Assembly (NCBI RefSeq): GCF_037126435.1
Contig: NZ_CP147020.1
Coordinates: forward strand, 1,263,001 to 1,327,000
Direction of reading: 5' to 3'
DNA from: Bernardetia sp. ABR2-2B
Lineage (GTDB): Bacteria; Bacteroidota; Bacteroidia; Cytophagales; Bernardetiaceae
DNA: 64,000 nt
A program made the translations under genes and the position numbers. The first letter of the stretch is position 1; the number at the start of each line of letters is the position of its first letter. Below, in pieces: positions 35,141 to 44,101 of the stretch. A model generated the notes under the pieces. It was not told the DNA's origin. It did no database searches and was given only the letters and a program-made list of their open reading frames with translations.

Positions 35141-36313
35141 ATGGCAAAAAAAATAATCATATTTCTCGTAGCAATTCTCTGCAATATTCAATTAGCTACT
35201 GCACAAACAAAAGTAGAAAAAAAACTTAATTCAGATAGTTTAGCAAACTATGTTCAGAATATAATCAAAACTCACAACATGGTAGGCGTTCAAGTTGCTG
35301 TTACTTCTTCTACCGAAACAATAAATTTGGGAGCTTTTGGACTAAGAAGATTAGAAGGCGATTCTTTGAAAGTTTCTGATAAAATGCACTTGGGTTCTTG
35401 TGGAAAAGCAATGACAGGATATTTAGCAGGAATTTTGGTAAAAAAGAAAGTTTTGAGATGGGATTCTACATTAGAAGAAGTTTTTCCAGAACTAGTCAAA
35501 ACAATGAATAAAAAGTTTAGAAAAGTTACTTTTAGTGAACTTCTTTCTCATCAGAGCAAACTACCTCCTTTTTTTACAGATGAAGAATGGAAAACATTAA
35601 GCCGTTTTACAGAAGAAAACCCTCAAAAAAGAAGATACAGTTTTACAAAATGGGTGCTTTCTCAAAAACCAATACCTTTTAAGAGAGAAGATAGAAAAGC
35701 AGGTTTTAGATATTCAAATGCAGGTTATGGCGTGGCAGCAGCAATGATAGAAAAAATGGCAAACAAAGAGTGGGAAAAATTGATGCAAGAACAAGTTTTT
35801 TTACCTTTGCAAATGAATGTTACTTTTGGCTGGGCTGCTAGAGAAGATATACAACAACCTTGGGGACATACTTTTGATGAAGAAAAAAATGTACTAATTC
35901 CTCATAACCCGAATTCTGAATATCAAATGGATTCAATTTTATCCCCTGCTGGTAATATGAGTATGTCTATTATAGATTATACAAAATTTATTCAGAAGAA
36001 TTTATTAGGCTTAAACGGTTTGGATAAAGAACATAACAAAGAATTTTATGAATATCTGCATTATTTTAATATTGAGAATTCTGAGTATTCGATAGGTTGG
36101 TATTCTATACATCAATCTGATGAAAACAATCCGTTTGATGACATGGTAAGTACGCACTCGGGAAGTGCAGATACATTTTTTTGTATTAATTTTGTACTCC
36201 CAAAACATAACATTGCCATCTTAGTAATTGCTAATTCGGCAAACGAAGAAACTCAAACAGGACTAAAGAAAATTAGAAATTATCTTTTGCGTAATTACGT
36301 AGAAATGAAATAA
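35141..36313 (+). CDS. Serine hydrolase, class C beta-lactamase family
   Basis: 390 residues. Seen: a signal peptide (KKIIIFLVAILCNIQLATAQ), the catalytic S-x-x-K as GSCGKAMTGY, the Y-x-N as FRYSNAGYG, and the later THSGSADTFF in the place of the third (KTG-like, here HSG) motif. These enzymes cut or transfer acyl groups on peptides or esters; true beta-lactamase activity cannot be claimed. It is periplasmic. The Met at 35141 gives the proper signal peptide. It lies 84 bases after the TonB receptor, beyond a terminator-like hairpin. Confidence 0.85.
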   Translation: MAKKIIIFLVAILCNIQLATAQTKVEKKLNSDSLANYVQNIIKTHNMVGVQVAVTSSTETINLGAFGLRRLEGDSLKVSDKMHLGSCGKAMTGYLAGILVKKKVLRWDSTLEEVFPELVKTMNKKFRKVTFSELLSHQSKLPPFFTDEEWKTLSRFTEENPQKRRYSFTKWVLSQKPIPFKREDRKAGFRYSNAGYGVAAAMIEKMANKEWEKLMQEQVFLPLQMNVTFGWAAREDIQQPWGHTFDEEKNVLIPHNPNSEYQMDSILSPAGNMSMSIIDYTKFIQKNLLGLNGLDKEHNKEFYEYLHYFNIENSEYSIGWYSIHQSDENNPFDDMVSTHSGSADTFFCINFVLPKHNIAILVIANSANEETQTGLKKIRNYLLRNYVEMK

Positions 36314-36337
36314 ATAAAACTATTGCTTTTAAATTAT

Positions 36338-36670
36338 ATGATATATTTAAGATATGCTATTGGAGGGCTAATTGTTTTCACATTAATTTTTACAATTGGT
36401 ATTAATATTATCACTCATGATTCTGCTGCATTTGAGACGGCAGAAAAGTATATAAACTCTAGCAAATTGATTGAAGAAAAATTAAATACTCCTCCACCTT
36501 ATAGAACAAGTTTATCAAACACCAGTTCCTCAATGAGCTTCAAAGAAAACTCAAGAGAGAATAGGACTTATGAGATACATGTTGGAAGAGGTAAAAATAA
36601 AGTTTTTGTAGAAATCAAATTATATAAAAATGGCAAAGTATGGGTGGTTGATGAAATGATTTTTTTATAA
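36338..36670 (+). CDS. Small membrane-anchored protein, Coa1-like layout
   Basis: 110 residues, function unknown. Seen: one N-terminal membrane helix (about residues 4-25), then a helix (AAFETAEKYINSSKLIEEKLN), a polar low-complexity stretch and a C-terminal beta pattern (YEIHVGRGKNKVFVEIKLYKNGKVWVVDEM). Helix plus a KVFVEIKLYKNGKVW-type sheet recalls the cytochrome-oxidase assembly factor Coa1 family, but the resemblance is weak. It begins 24 bases after the serine hydrolase gene and 50 bases before thyA. Confidence 0.5.
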   Translation: MIYLRYAIGGLIVFTLIFTIGINIITHDSAAFETAEKYINSSKLIEEKLNTPPPYRTSLSNTSSSMSFKENSRENRTYEIHVGRGKNKVFVEIKLYKNGKVWVVDEMIFL

Positions 36671-36720
36671 AAATTGTAAATCTCAAATGCTTATAACATA
36701 CAAATTAAAAATAAAAAAAA

Positions 36721-37500
36721 ATGCAAAATTACCATACACTCTTAAAAACAATTTTAGAAGAAGGCGCAGACAAATCTGACCGAACAGGAACAGGAACACG
36801 TTCTATTTTTGGCTATCAAATGCGCTTTAATCTTCAAAAAGGTTTTCCTCTTCTTACAACAAAAAAAGTCCACTTTAAAAGTATTGTTCACGAGCTAATT
36901 TGGTTTTTGAAAGGAGATACAAATATTAAATATTTGAAAGATAATGGCGTTTCGATTTGGGACGAATGGGCAGATGAAAACGGAAATCTAGGAAGAGTTT
37001 ATGGCGCACAATGGAGAAATTTTGGAGGAATTGACCAAATAAATGACCTTCTCAATTCTTTAAAAAACAATCCAGATTCTCGTCGTATGATTGTTTCGGC
37101 TTGGAATCCTGTCGATGTGCCGAATATGGCTTTACCTCCTTGTCATACGCTTTGGCAATGTTATGTAGCTGATGGAAAACTGTCTTTGCAACTTTATCAA
37201 CGCAGCGCAGATGTATTTTTGGGTTTGCCTTTTAATATTGCTTCGTATGCGCTCCTTACACACATGTTGGCACAAGTAAGTGGCTTAGAAGTAGGCGATT
37301 TGATTATGACTTTGGGAGATGCACATTTATACAATAATCATTTTGAACAAGCAAATCTACAACTAACAAGAGAAGAAAAAGAACTTCCCACTTTAGAACT
37401 CAACAAAGAAGTAACTTCTATTTTTGATTTTAAATATGAAGATATTGTCGTCAAAAATTATAATCCACATCCTGCTATAAAAGCTCCTGTGGCTGTTTAA
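36721..37500 (+). CDS. thyA: Thymidylate synthase
   Basis: 259 residues. Methylates dUMP to dTMP with methylene-tetrahydrofolate. Seen: [61 protein letters not shown], the catalytic Cys in [32 protein letters not shown], and [12 protein letters not shown]. Length and motifs are fully standard. No folA (dihydrofolate reductase), its usual partner, lies next to it in this window. Confidence 0.97.
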   Translation: MQNYHTLLKTILEEGADKSDRTGTGTRSIFGYQMRFNLQKGFPLLTTKKVHFKSIVHELIWFLKGDTNIKYLKDNGVSIWDEWADENGNLGRVYGAQWRNFGGIDQINDLLNSLKNNPDSRRMIVSAWNPVDVPNMALPPCHTLWQCYVADGKLSLQLYQRSADVFLGLPFNIASYALLTHMLAQVSGLEVGDLIMTLGDAHLYNNHFEQANLQLTREEKELPTLELNKEVTSIFDFKYEDIVVKNYNPHPAIKAPVAV

Positions 37501-37525
37501 ATTCAGAACTAGTAGTTTTACATTT

Positions 37526-37572
37526 AATCTACTCTCAAAATTACTTTTGTAGTTTTTAGGGTAGATTTTTTA
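37526..37572 (+). terminator. Probable terminator after thyA
   Basis: Arms AATCTACTCT (37526-37535) and AGGGTAGATT (37558-37567, with wobble pairs), followed by T residues; the loop is long. Confidence 0.5.
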
Positions 37573-37704
37573 TCAAAATTCATATTCAAAAAGAAGTACT
37601 TTATTGAAAAAAAAGTATTTTTTCTGAATTGCTTTATATGCAATTATCAGAAGTTCATTTGTGGGAAAATGAGAATAGATTTGAGTTTGTGCAAAAAATA
37701 AAAT

Positions 37705-38607
37705 CTATCTACCTGAAATAAGAAAATTAGAATTTCCTTCTGCAATCATTTTTTTTACATAATAAAGGGTATTTTCCTCACCACTTTCTATACGTACAGG
37801 TACATTATGAGAGATAGATAAGGTATTAAGGGCAGAAATAAGAGTGCTAGGATTATTAAAAAGATTACTATGTATCTTGAATTTTAATTTTTTTGGTCTT
37901 CCTTGTTCTTCATAATATACTTGACAATAACTATTGGATGAAAGATTATCTCTTTCATGAAATATAATTTCTTCTATGTCTTTTGCTAATAGTACACTCT
38001 CTCTGAGTCCATATTTACTAGCAAAACCAATCTCCTTTTTAGTGATATAAAATGTATTGTTTTTGAAATGTTGATAGGTAGATTCTACTTTATTTCCATA
38101 GTACCAGTCATGTAACCAAATAATTCCTTCTAATATAAAAGGAATAGAAATTAATGGAAAAAAAGAACTATTTGATTTTATAACAACCAATATATAAAAA
38201 GGTATAAAAGCTATAATTTTACCAAATCTCATAAAAGGATTGTGCAAGAAGTTTTGATAAGGAGATATATTCTGAGATTTCTTGAGCCAAGGTTCTTTTT
38301 TTACTTGTCTTGGGATATTTTTTTGAGATTTTCCTTTTTTAGGTAGAGAAGTATAGAATAATATCTCATCTTCTAATTTTAAAAATATTGCTTTCTCAAT
38401 AGGAAAATCTATCAACGTTTCAGATTGTTCACAATGCCTATTTCCTAGATACTCCCATGTATCACTTAAAAAAACTGATTTACAATCTGCACAGAAAACT
38501 ACCTCATCACCTTCTGAAATAGAATCACCTGTAATGGGATCTTTTCGGTTTTGAGCTAGGAAGTTATGGTGTTTTTGTGAAGTGGAATCTATTCTATGAA
38601 TGTGCAT
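37705..38607 (-). CDS. RING/U-box-like zinc-finger membrane protein (paralogue 4)
   Basis: 300 residues, a distant member of the 30-32 kb array. The head keeps D23-P-I-T-G-D, DEVVFC39-x2-C42, W51 and H58-C59, then has a longer Lys-rich linker, two membrane helices (about residues 120-155) and a soluble PH-like tail (NNTFYITKKEIGFASKYGL, SYCQVYYEEQGRPKKLKFK). The invariance of D, the Cys pair, W and H-C between distant copies argues for zinc binding and a maintained fold. A 140-base palindromic element lies immediately upstream, and a zinc-ribbon protein gene follows it at 38828. Confidence 0.65.
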   Translation of the reverse strand: MHIHRIDSTSQKHHNFLAQNRKDPITGDSISEGDEVVFCADCKSVFLSDTWEYLGNRHCEQSETLIDFPIEKAIFLKLEDEILFYTSLPKKGKSQKNIPRQVKKEPWLKKSQNISPYQNFLHNPFMRFGKIIAFIPFYILVVIKSNSSFFPLISIPFILEGIIWLHDWYYGNKVESTYQHFKNNTFYITKKEIGFASKYGLRESVLLAKDIEEIIFHERDNLSSNSYCQVYYEEQGRPKKLKFKIHSNLFNNPSTLISALNTLSISHNVPVRIESGEENTLYYVKKMIAEGNSNFLISGR

Positions 38608-38644
38608 CTAATGATATAATTGCGTCGCTATTTTTAATAATTTA

Positions 38645-38785
38645 TTGAAGTTGTTTAAGAATGGGGTTTAGGTGTGTTTGTTGGTGTCGCTTCGCTAAAA
38701 CACCAACAAAGGCAATGTTATTTTTCCTTAGAACTGGGTTTGCAACTCAATTCTAAGGAAAAATGAGTATTCTTAAACAGCTTCA
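38645..38785. repeat. Composite palindromic element
   Basis: Outer arms TGAAGTTGTTTAAGAAT (38645-38661) and its near-complement (38769-38785) enclose two inner palindromes: TTTGTTGGTGT/ACACCAACAAA (38677-38710) and CCTTAGAA/TTCTAAGG (38725-38758) centred on TGC. Related pieces lie at 42087, 43874, 57000 and 59252. Confidence 0.65.
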
Positions 38786-38827
38786 TTGTTTTTATTTGAA
38801 TTTGCAAAAAAATAAAATTGTAGTTTT

Positions 38828-39361
38828 CTAATCAAAATTCCATTCTGAATCTAAATCATTTCCACATACTTGACATTCAAAAATATGTTCTTTAATTAGG
38901 TTGATAGTTTGACAGTTTGTGCAAAATCTAAAATCAAAGTCGACTGTGAAATAATTTGGATATTCTATTTCTAGTTTGCTTAAAACTTCATTTACAAATT
39001 TCCAAGATTCAGGTTTTGGGCAGTAACCTGTTGATTGATTACTTATTTCGCTTATTGAAATTTTATCTTTCCCCTCAATTAGAAATGAAATTTCCCCTGC
39101 TGAAATAACATTTTTTCCACCTGCACATTGCACGTGTTCAGAATGCCTATCATTAATTAAAAGTTCATGATTTTCATTAATGATAAATGTTGCAATTACA
39201 CTATCGTTGATTAATTCTTGAGCTGTTTTTTTAATCCAATTTAGTATATCTTCACTTTTTGAAATTTTATAGCCAGTAAATTTTAAATCAACAGAATCAA
39301 ATACTTCTTGAGAACCAACATAAGAATAAAGCTGAATATTTTCTTTTTTGTTGTTATTCAT
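38828..39361 (-). CDS. Protein with C-terminal zinc ribbon
   Basis: 177 residues, function unknown. Seen: an N-terminal mixed alpha/beta part without a signal peptide (LYSYVGSQEVFDSVDLKFTGY, WIKKTAQELINDSVIATFIIN) and a C-terminal four-Cys ribbon, FCTNCQTINLIKEHIFECQVCG (C-x2-C, 15 residues, C-x2-C). The ribbon probably binds zinc and may contact nucleic acid or protein. Its ATG lies eight bases inside the end of the upstream gene at 39354-40526, so the two are translationally coupled. Confidence 0.6.
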   Translation of the reverse strand: MNNNKKENIQLYSYVGSQEVFDSVDLKFTGYKISKSEDILNWIKKTAQELINDSVIATFIINENHELLINDRHSEHVQCAGGKNVISAGEISFLIEGKDKISISEISNQSTGYCPKPESWKFVNEVLSKLEIEYPNYFTVDFDFRFCTNCQTINLIKEHIFECQVCGNDLDSEWNFD

Positions 39362-40526
39362 TTTCTCTCTCTATTTTTAAAGTAACAGATGTCGCAAATT
39401 GCACATTTGGAACAATATCATATCTGTATACATAGTCACTACAATCTAAAGAATTAATATTGAAATAGAAATTTGTATTTTTATTCAATTTTTTTATTTT
39501 GAATGTTTGAGTATCAATTACTAGTTGACCAGTAAAATCTTTAGAATAAATATTTGCTATAAAATATCTATTATCAGGTAAAAAAAAACCACCTTTAAAA
39601 TAATTTATTGTTCTGTTTGTATAATCACTATATCCAAATTGTCCATTTAAAAGCTGTATGGTTGTGTCTTTATTTTTATAATAAAGACCTATCTCATTAT
39701 GTATTATTGCAGTTGTAATTATACTATTCAAATCAAAGCTATTGTATTGAAAATCAGCCTTAAAATTATCATAGTTTACAAAAATACTATCTTCATTTAT
39801 ACCTTCTAGTTTTAAATTACTATTTTTAAAATGTTCTGAAATTACTGTTTTACTTATCAAATCAATTTTTTTTAAAGCTAAATCTCCTTTTTCAGTTGCA
39901 AACTCGTAATAGATATGATTTTCATTTGCATCGAATATAAAGTTATTTATTAATTCTTCTTCTAAATCTATAAGGGAATTAAAAGTATTATCTATTACTG
40001 AATATTTATAGATACTAGATTTATTATTTTCACTGTAATTACTATCCCATATTCTATCTTGTCCAATAATAAAATAATCAGAATTCTTACTCCATTGCAT
40101 TTGTGATATATTAAAACGCTTTGATTTTCTATATTCATCAACAAGGTGTAAATTAACATCTTCCAAATTGAAGAGTATAGTTCCTTTACTATCTATAAGA
40201 GTGAGTTTATTTGTGGAATCATCAAAAAGTAAAGCAAATTTACTATTGGGGGATATATAGGCTTTGTCAAATTTACCTTTCCATATAGGACTTATAGAAT
40301 AGTCTAGTTTTCCATCTTCAGCAAAATACAAAGAGCTATCGACTTTAAAATAAAAAGGTTTAGAAGATGTAAACTCAAAATTATCAAACTCAGTTCTTTC
40401 TATAATAGGCTTTATTACTTCTTTCTTGTTAGTGAAAATGTCTGAATATCTAAAGAATAAAATGAGTAGAAATATGATTAAAACGGAGGAGAATACAATG
40501 AATAGATTTTTTTTCTGCTTTGTCAT
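39354..40526 (-). CDS. Membrane-anchored propeller-like protein
   Basis: 390 residues, not recognised. Seen: one N-terminal membrane helix (LFIVFSSVLIIFLLILFF), then a series of strand-rich units with repeating patterns such as SKFALLFDDSTNKLTLIDSKG, SDYFIIGQDRIWDS and NHIYYEFATEKGDLALKKID, typical of a WD40- or TolB-like beta-propeller outside the membrane. Function unknown. It overlaps the next gene (zinc-ribbon protein) by eight bases, and the pair forms a two-gene operon. Confidence 0.6.
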   Translation of the reverse strand: MTKQKKNLFIVFSSVLIIFLLILFFRYSDIFTNKKEVIKPIIERTEFDNFEFTSSKPFYFKVDSSLYFAEDGKLDYSISPIWKGKFDKAYISPNSKFALLFDDSTNKLTLIDSKGTILFNLEDVNLHLVDEYRKSKRFNISQMQWSKNSDYFIIGQDRIWDSNYSENNKSSIYKYSVIDNTFNSLIDLEEELINNFIFDANENHIYYEFATEKGDLALKKIDLISKTVISEHFKNSNLKLEGINEDSIFVNYDNFKADFQYNSFDLNSIITTAIIHNEIGLYYKNKDTTIQLLNGQFGYSDYTNRTINYFKGGFFLPDNRYFIANIYSKDFTGQLVIDTQTFKIKKLNKNTNFYFNINSLDCSDYVYRYDIVPNVQFATSVTLKIERENE

Positions 40527-40656
40527 ATAATTAGTCTATTTTAAATTAATAATATTCTTATGAAGAATTATATTTTTTTAGAAGGGACAAGAAGAACCTC
40601 ATCCCTACAAACAAAACGGCAATTGCAATTAACTGGTTACTACTTACTGATGACTG

Positions 40657-42051
40657 CTAACTGTAAAGCTCACTTTTATCAATTTCAGTAATCTCTTCTT
40701 TAAAGATAATTCCATGATTTTCTAGTTCTGCCAAAACAGGTTCATAAATTTCTCTATGAATTGGAATCTGAACGCCTTTTAAATGTAAATTCCCAGTTAA
40801 ATATAACTTTGCTGCAATCGCTAAAGGAAGCCCAACAGTTTTTGCCATTGCTGTATGTTTGCTGTCATCTCCAAAAACGACAAGCGAAGAAGTAAGTTCT
40901 TTTGCTTTATTTTGATAGGTATATTTAATTCTGTGTTGCATCAAAATCATATCTTTGTCTTGTGGGTCTAACGTCCATTTTTCCTCTAAAAGATGTTGCA
41001 AGATTTGAGCAGGAGAAGCATTTGGAAGTGTTATTTTTTTATCTTCAAAGAAGCCTAAATATTCCCACTTTTTGAGTTCTGCATCACAAAAATTATACTT
41101 TTCTTTTAGTTTTTTTTCTAAGGATAAAAAAGGGTCATATTTGAAAAACATATTAGCAAACTGTCTGTAAGTCAGTTTATCCGAATGTTCAATTTTATAA
41201 GAATCATCTGTCATTCCTAATTGAATAAATGTATCCCAAGATTTGCAAAAACCATCTCTTCGAATCGTTCCTCTAAGCATTGTCGGAATATCATCTAGTC
41301 CATACGTAGAGCGATATTGCAATGAATCTCTATTTGGATAACCTTCAAATTTATAGTTCTCATCATCTTTATTTATTTGAGCAAATTCTTTTGATTCTAT
41401 TGGCTCACAATAAGAAAACAAACGATGATAAGGTGCATATTTATACTGATGATTCTGAATAAATTTTGCTGTCCCTTGTCCTGCCAAAACGACATTTCTA
41501 GGATTCCAAGTAAATTTATAATTCCAAGGATTATTGTCAGATTGAGGTGCTAAAAGTCCACCAGTAAAGGAACGAAAAGCCGTAATTTCTGCTTTTTCAG
41601 TTTCCGAACTATTATGCAAACGGATTCTATCCAAAACTTGCATTGCCGAAAGGTGGTCAATCCCAGGGTCAAGACCAATTTCGTTGAGCAGTAAAAGTCC
41701 TTTTTGTTTTGCTTCTCCGTCTAGCTCTTGCATTTGAGGAGAAACATAAGAAGCTGTAAAGATAGAAGTTGATTCTTGTACACAAACTTCTGCCACAGGG
41801 GCGTGTAAAAATGCAGGTAAAAGTGAAATAACTAAGCCTGCTCTTTGTGCTATTTTTCTACACGCTTCTACATCTGAAACATCAAACTGAAAAGCTGTTG
41901 CGTTTTGGTGGTTTTTTATTTTTTCTTGAGCTAATGAAATATCTAAATCTCCTACTTCAATTTGCCAATCATTCTCTATACTATGTTTTAATAAATAGCC
42001 GATGAGGGCATAGGATGAGCGTCCTGCGCCAAGTATTACTACGTTTTTCAT
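40657..42051 (-). CDS. Saccharopine dehydrogenase family oxidoreductase
   Basis: 464 residues, cytoplasmic. Seen: an N-terminal NAD(P)-binding GAGRSSYALIGYLLK, then VISLLPAFLHAPVAEVCVQ, NEIGLDPGIDHLSAMQVLDRI, FTGGLLAPQSDNNPWNYKFTW and PTMLRGTIRRDGFC, which are characteristic of saccharopine dehydrogenase (LYS9/AASS-like). The enzyme splits saccharopine to glutamate and aminoadipate semialdehyde, usually in lysine breakdown. No lysine-ketoglutarate reductase is adjacent, so the pathway is inferred. A palindromic element lies 36 bases upstream of its start. Confidence 0.85.
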   Translation of the reverse strand: MKNVVILGAGRSSYALIGYLLKHSIENDWQIEVGDLDISLAQEKIKNHQNATAFQFDVSDVEACRKIAQRAGLVISLLPAFLHAPVAEVCVQESTSIFTASYVSPQMQELDGEAKQKGLLLLNEIGLDPGIDHLSAMQVLDRIRLHNSSETEKAEITAFRSFTGGLLAPQSDNNPWNYKFTWNPRNVVLAGQGTAKFIQNHQYKYAPYHRLFSYCEPIESKEFAQINKDDENYKFEGYPNRDSLQYRSTYGLDDIPTMLRGTIRRDGFCKSWDTFIQLGMTDDSYKIEHSDKLTYRQFANMFFKYDPFLSLEKKLKEKYNFCDAELKKWEYLGFFEDKKITLPNASPAQILQHLLEEKWTLDPQDKDMILMQHRIKYTYQNKAKELTSSLVVFGDDSKHTAMAKTVGLPLAIAAKLYLTGNLHLKGVQIPIHREIYEPVLAELENHGIIFKEEITEIDKSELYS

Positions 42052-42382
42052 TGTTTGTTGTGTGTGTTGTTGTGTGTTATTTGATTTGAAGCTGTTTTAA
42101 GAATCCGTTTTTTTTGGTGTTACTTTGCTAGTTTAAGTAACTGTACAAAATTAAATATAAGTAATGACTGATTAGCGAGTGATTTGGCTTCGCCGAGCTA
42201 TCAGTTTTATGATTACTATGATAATTACAGGATAATACAAAATCGTATAATAAAATAATAAATTATATTTGAAATTGCATTTATCTTCATTTTATCTTAA
42301 AAATCATATAAATCATTTACCAATAAGTTACGGTATTTTAGTTATAACTCATTTACTTACAGTTCTTAAAAAGCTTCTATAT
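42052..42382. other. Intergenic region upstream of the saccharopine dehydrogenase gene
   Basis: 331 bases holding a variant of the dispersed element (TGAAGCTGTTTTAAGAAT at 42087-42104 and the hairpin GTTACTT/AAGTAAC at 42119-42141), then AT-rich sequence. No gene seen. Confidence 0.55.
42087..42141. repeat. Dispersed palindrome, variant copy
   Basis: Shares the TGAAGCTGTTTTAAGAAT arm with the 38645 element; its hairpin stem is changed to GTTACTT/AAGTAAC but stays fully paired. Confidence 0.5.
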
Positions 42383-43858
42383 TTATTCCTCTTTGTCTAA
42401 ATCTCTTTGACGTATTTTTTTTCCTACCAAAACACTCAAGCCTAAGACTAGAGCAAGTAGAAGAGCAATACCATTAATTCCATATTTTTCCCATTTTATT
42501 TCATTTTTACTTCTCAAGGTATTGCTTTCTTCATTAATTCTATCATAAAATGAACCCAAATCAGCATTTCCAATAGAAGCATTTTTTCTACTTTCTCCTG
42601 TTACCTTTAGTTTAATTTTTGAGGAAAGCGTGTCATAATCTTCCTTTTTAGTATTGAAAAATATATAACTAAAATAGTCTTTCATTTCATAAGTACCTGG
42701 TTCGTTTGGTATGATATAATAATTGAAATCTTTTTTTCCATAAACAGCATTATTATTTCGTCTTAGCATTTCGGAAATTGTAGGTTCATAAAAATCAAAA
42801 TTCCCTGTTTTTGGAAGGTTTGGTTTTTCTATAACAGACAGATTTCCCTCTCCTTCAATTCTGAATTGATACTGTACGCTTTCTCCTGTTTTTAAATCTT
42901 TACTTGCTATTTGCTCTTTCAAAATATAATTTCCTACTGGAACTTGGTCTTTGAGTGGGTGAGGAGGCAACGCTTTGACAGTCAATGAAACAGGTTCGCT
43001 GTAATACGTCTTTATATTTTCTTTCATTTGATTAAAAATACTCTGTGAATTGACAGCAACATCATATTTTACCATTTTGAAAGGAATAGCAGGAATAGAT
43101 ATTTCTTGAGGACTTAATGAATAAAAAACAGCTTGATAAACCTTATACTGTCGATATTCTTTACCTCTTATCTTGACCATTTCTGGAACAGGTTGAATGA
43201 TATTAAAATTTTCTTCAAGCGCATTTTTTGGTCTAATTTGCTTCAATATTTCTGCTTTTTGCTCTCCTAATTCATAGAAATTAAGTGTTGCACGATTCGA
43301 AACAGCTACATAAAAAGACATCGTAAGCGTAAACCCTTCACCAACATAAGGGTTTTGTTTGTTTGTTGTGATGGCAAAAAAAGCATCATCTTTTACCGAA
43401 ATATATTCTGTATTTTCCGTTTTTCCCCAAAAACTATCAAACGGATTTGTAGTCTTTGACCTACCTTTTACATCAATACTTGCACCTGCATGACGCACTT
43501 TTTCACCATTAACAGTCATATCAAAAGGACGTAAAAAGTATGTTCCCTGCCTAGAGGCTCTGTAACGTTGCGTAACTGCCTGTGTTTTGGAAACCTGTCC
43601 ATTTACAAAATTTATCGACTGAGAAGTATATATTTCAGCCTTATCCATTCCACTTATTTTAGGAAAATCAGAGTATTTTTTCAGCTCACCATCCTTTACC
43701 GTTACCGTAACTTCAAAGTCTTCATTCAAGCCAATGGTCGTAGTTCCTACTTGCAGCGTTATTTCTTGACAAAAAGCTACTTGAGGGATTATAATTCCTA
43801 TGAAAATTATAAACCAAATTATTTTTAAATTCAATCTATTTATCATCAATTTATTCAT
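42383..43858 (-). CDS. BatD-family protein
   Basis: 491 residues. Seen: a signal peptide (IWFIIFIGIIIPQVAFCQ), the N-terminal BatD pattern (ITLQVGTTTIGLNEDFEVTVTV, YSDFPKISGMDKAEIYTSQS, QRYRASRQGTYFLRPFDM, VNGEKVRHAG) and a C-terminal membrane helix (GIALLLALVLGLSVLVGKKIRQ). BatD is part of the Bat (Bacteroides aerotolerance) group, normally beside von Willebrand-domain BatA/B and MoxR genes. None are adjacent here, so this is an isolated copy and its role is uncertain. A dispersed palindrome begins 16 bases upstream of its start. Confidence 0.8.
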   Translation of the reverse strand: MNKLMINRLNLKIIWFIIFIGIIIPQVAFCQEITLQVGTTTIGLNEDFEVTVTVKDGELKKYSDFPKISGMDKAEIYTSQSINFVNGQVSKTQAVTQRYRASRQGTYFLRPFDMTVNGEKVRHAGASIDVKGRSKTTNPFDSFWGKTENTEYISVKDDAFFAITTNKQNPYVGEGFTLTMSFYVAVSNRATLNFYELGEQKAEILKQIRPKNALEENFNIIQPVPEMVKIRGKEYRQYKVYQAVFYSLSPQEISIPAIPFKMVKYDVAVNSQSIFNQMKENIKTYYSEPVSLTVKALPPHPLKDQVPVGNYILKEQIASKDLKTGESVQYQFRIEGEGNLSVIEKPNLPKTGNFDFYEPTISEMLRRNNNAVYGKKDFNYYIIPNEPGTYEMKDYFSYIFFNTKKEDYDTLSSKIKLKVTGESRKNASIGNADLGSFYDRINEESNTLRSKNEIKWEKYGINGIALLLALVLGLSVLVGKKIRQRDLDKEE

Positions 43859-43873
43859 TTTTATTTTATTTAT

Positions 43874-43926
43874 GATGAAGTTATTATGTATTTGCTTAGT
43901 GTTTTTTCGCTAAAATACTAAGTAAA
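43874..43926. repeat. Dispersed palindrome upstream of batD
   Basis: TGAAGTTATTATGTAT leads into arms TTTGCTTAGT and ACTAAGTAAA (43891-43926). The stem sequence differs from that at 38677, but pairing is maintained, apart from one position. Confidence 0.55.
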
Positions 43927-44032
43927 AGCTATGTTATTTTTTAAGATTATGAAAGTCTTGATTACAAATAACTCTTTTTTTTGTGTAAAAAGAAAGTCAG
44001 TAGATTTAGAATTTAGAAATATTATAATCTAT

Positions 44033-44070
44033 AAAAAAGCACTTATCAGAAAAAATCTAATAAGTGCTTT
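44033..44070 (-). terminator. Terminator after the Sel1 lipoprotein gene
   Basis: Arms AAAAGCACTTAT (44035-44046) and ATAAGTGCTTT (44060-44070); on the minus strand it ends in T residues, 32 bases after the stop. Confidence 0.75.
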
Positions 44071-44101
44071 CTCAAAATTATTTTCTTATTCTTGTTTTAT
44101 T

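Noticed and set aside
35141-36313. Antibiotic-resistance beta-lactamase
   Set aside because: The S-x-x-K and Y-x-N motifs are present, but this family is mostly esterases and peptidases and the third motif is not KTG.
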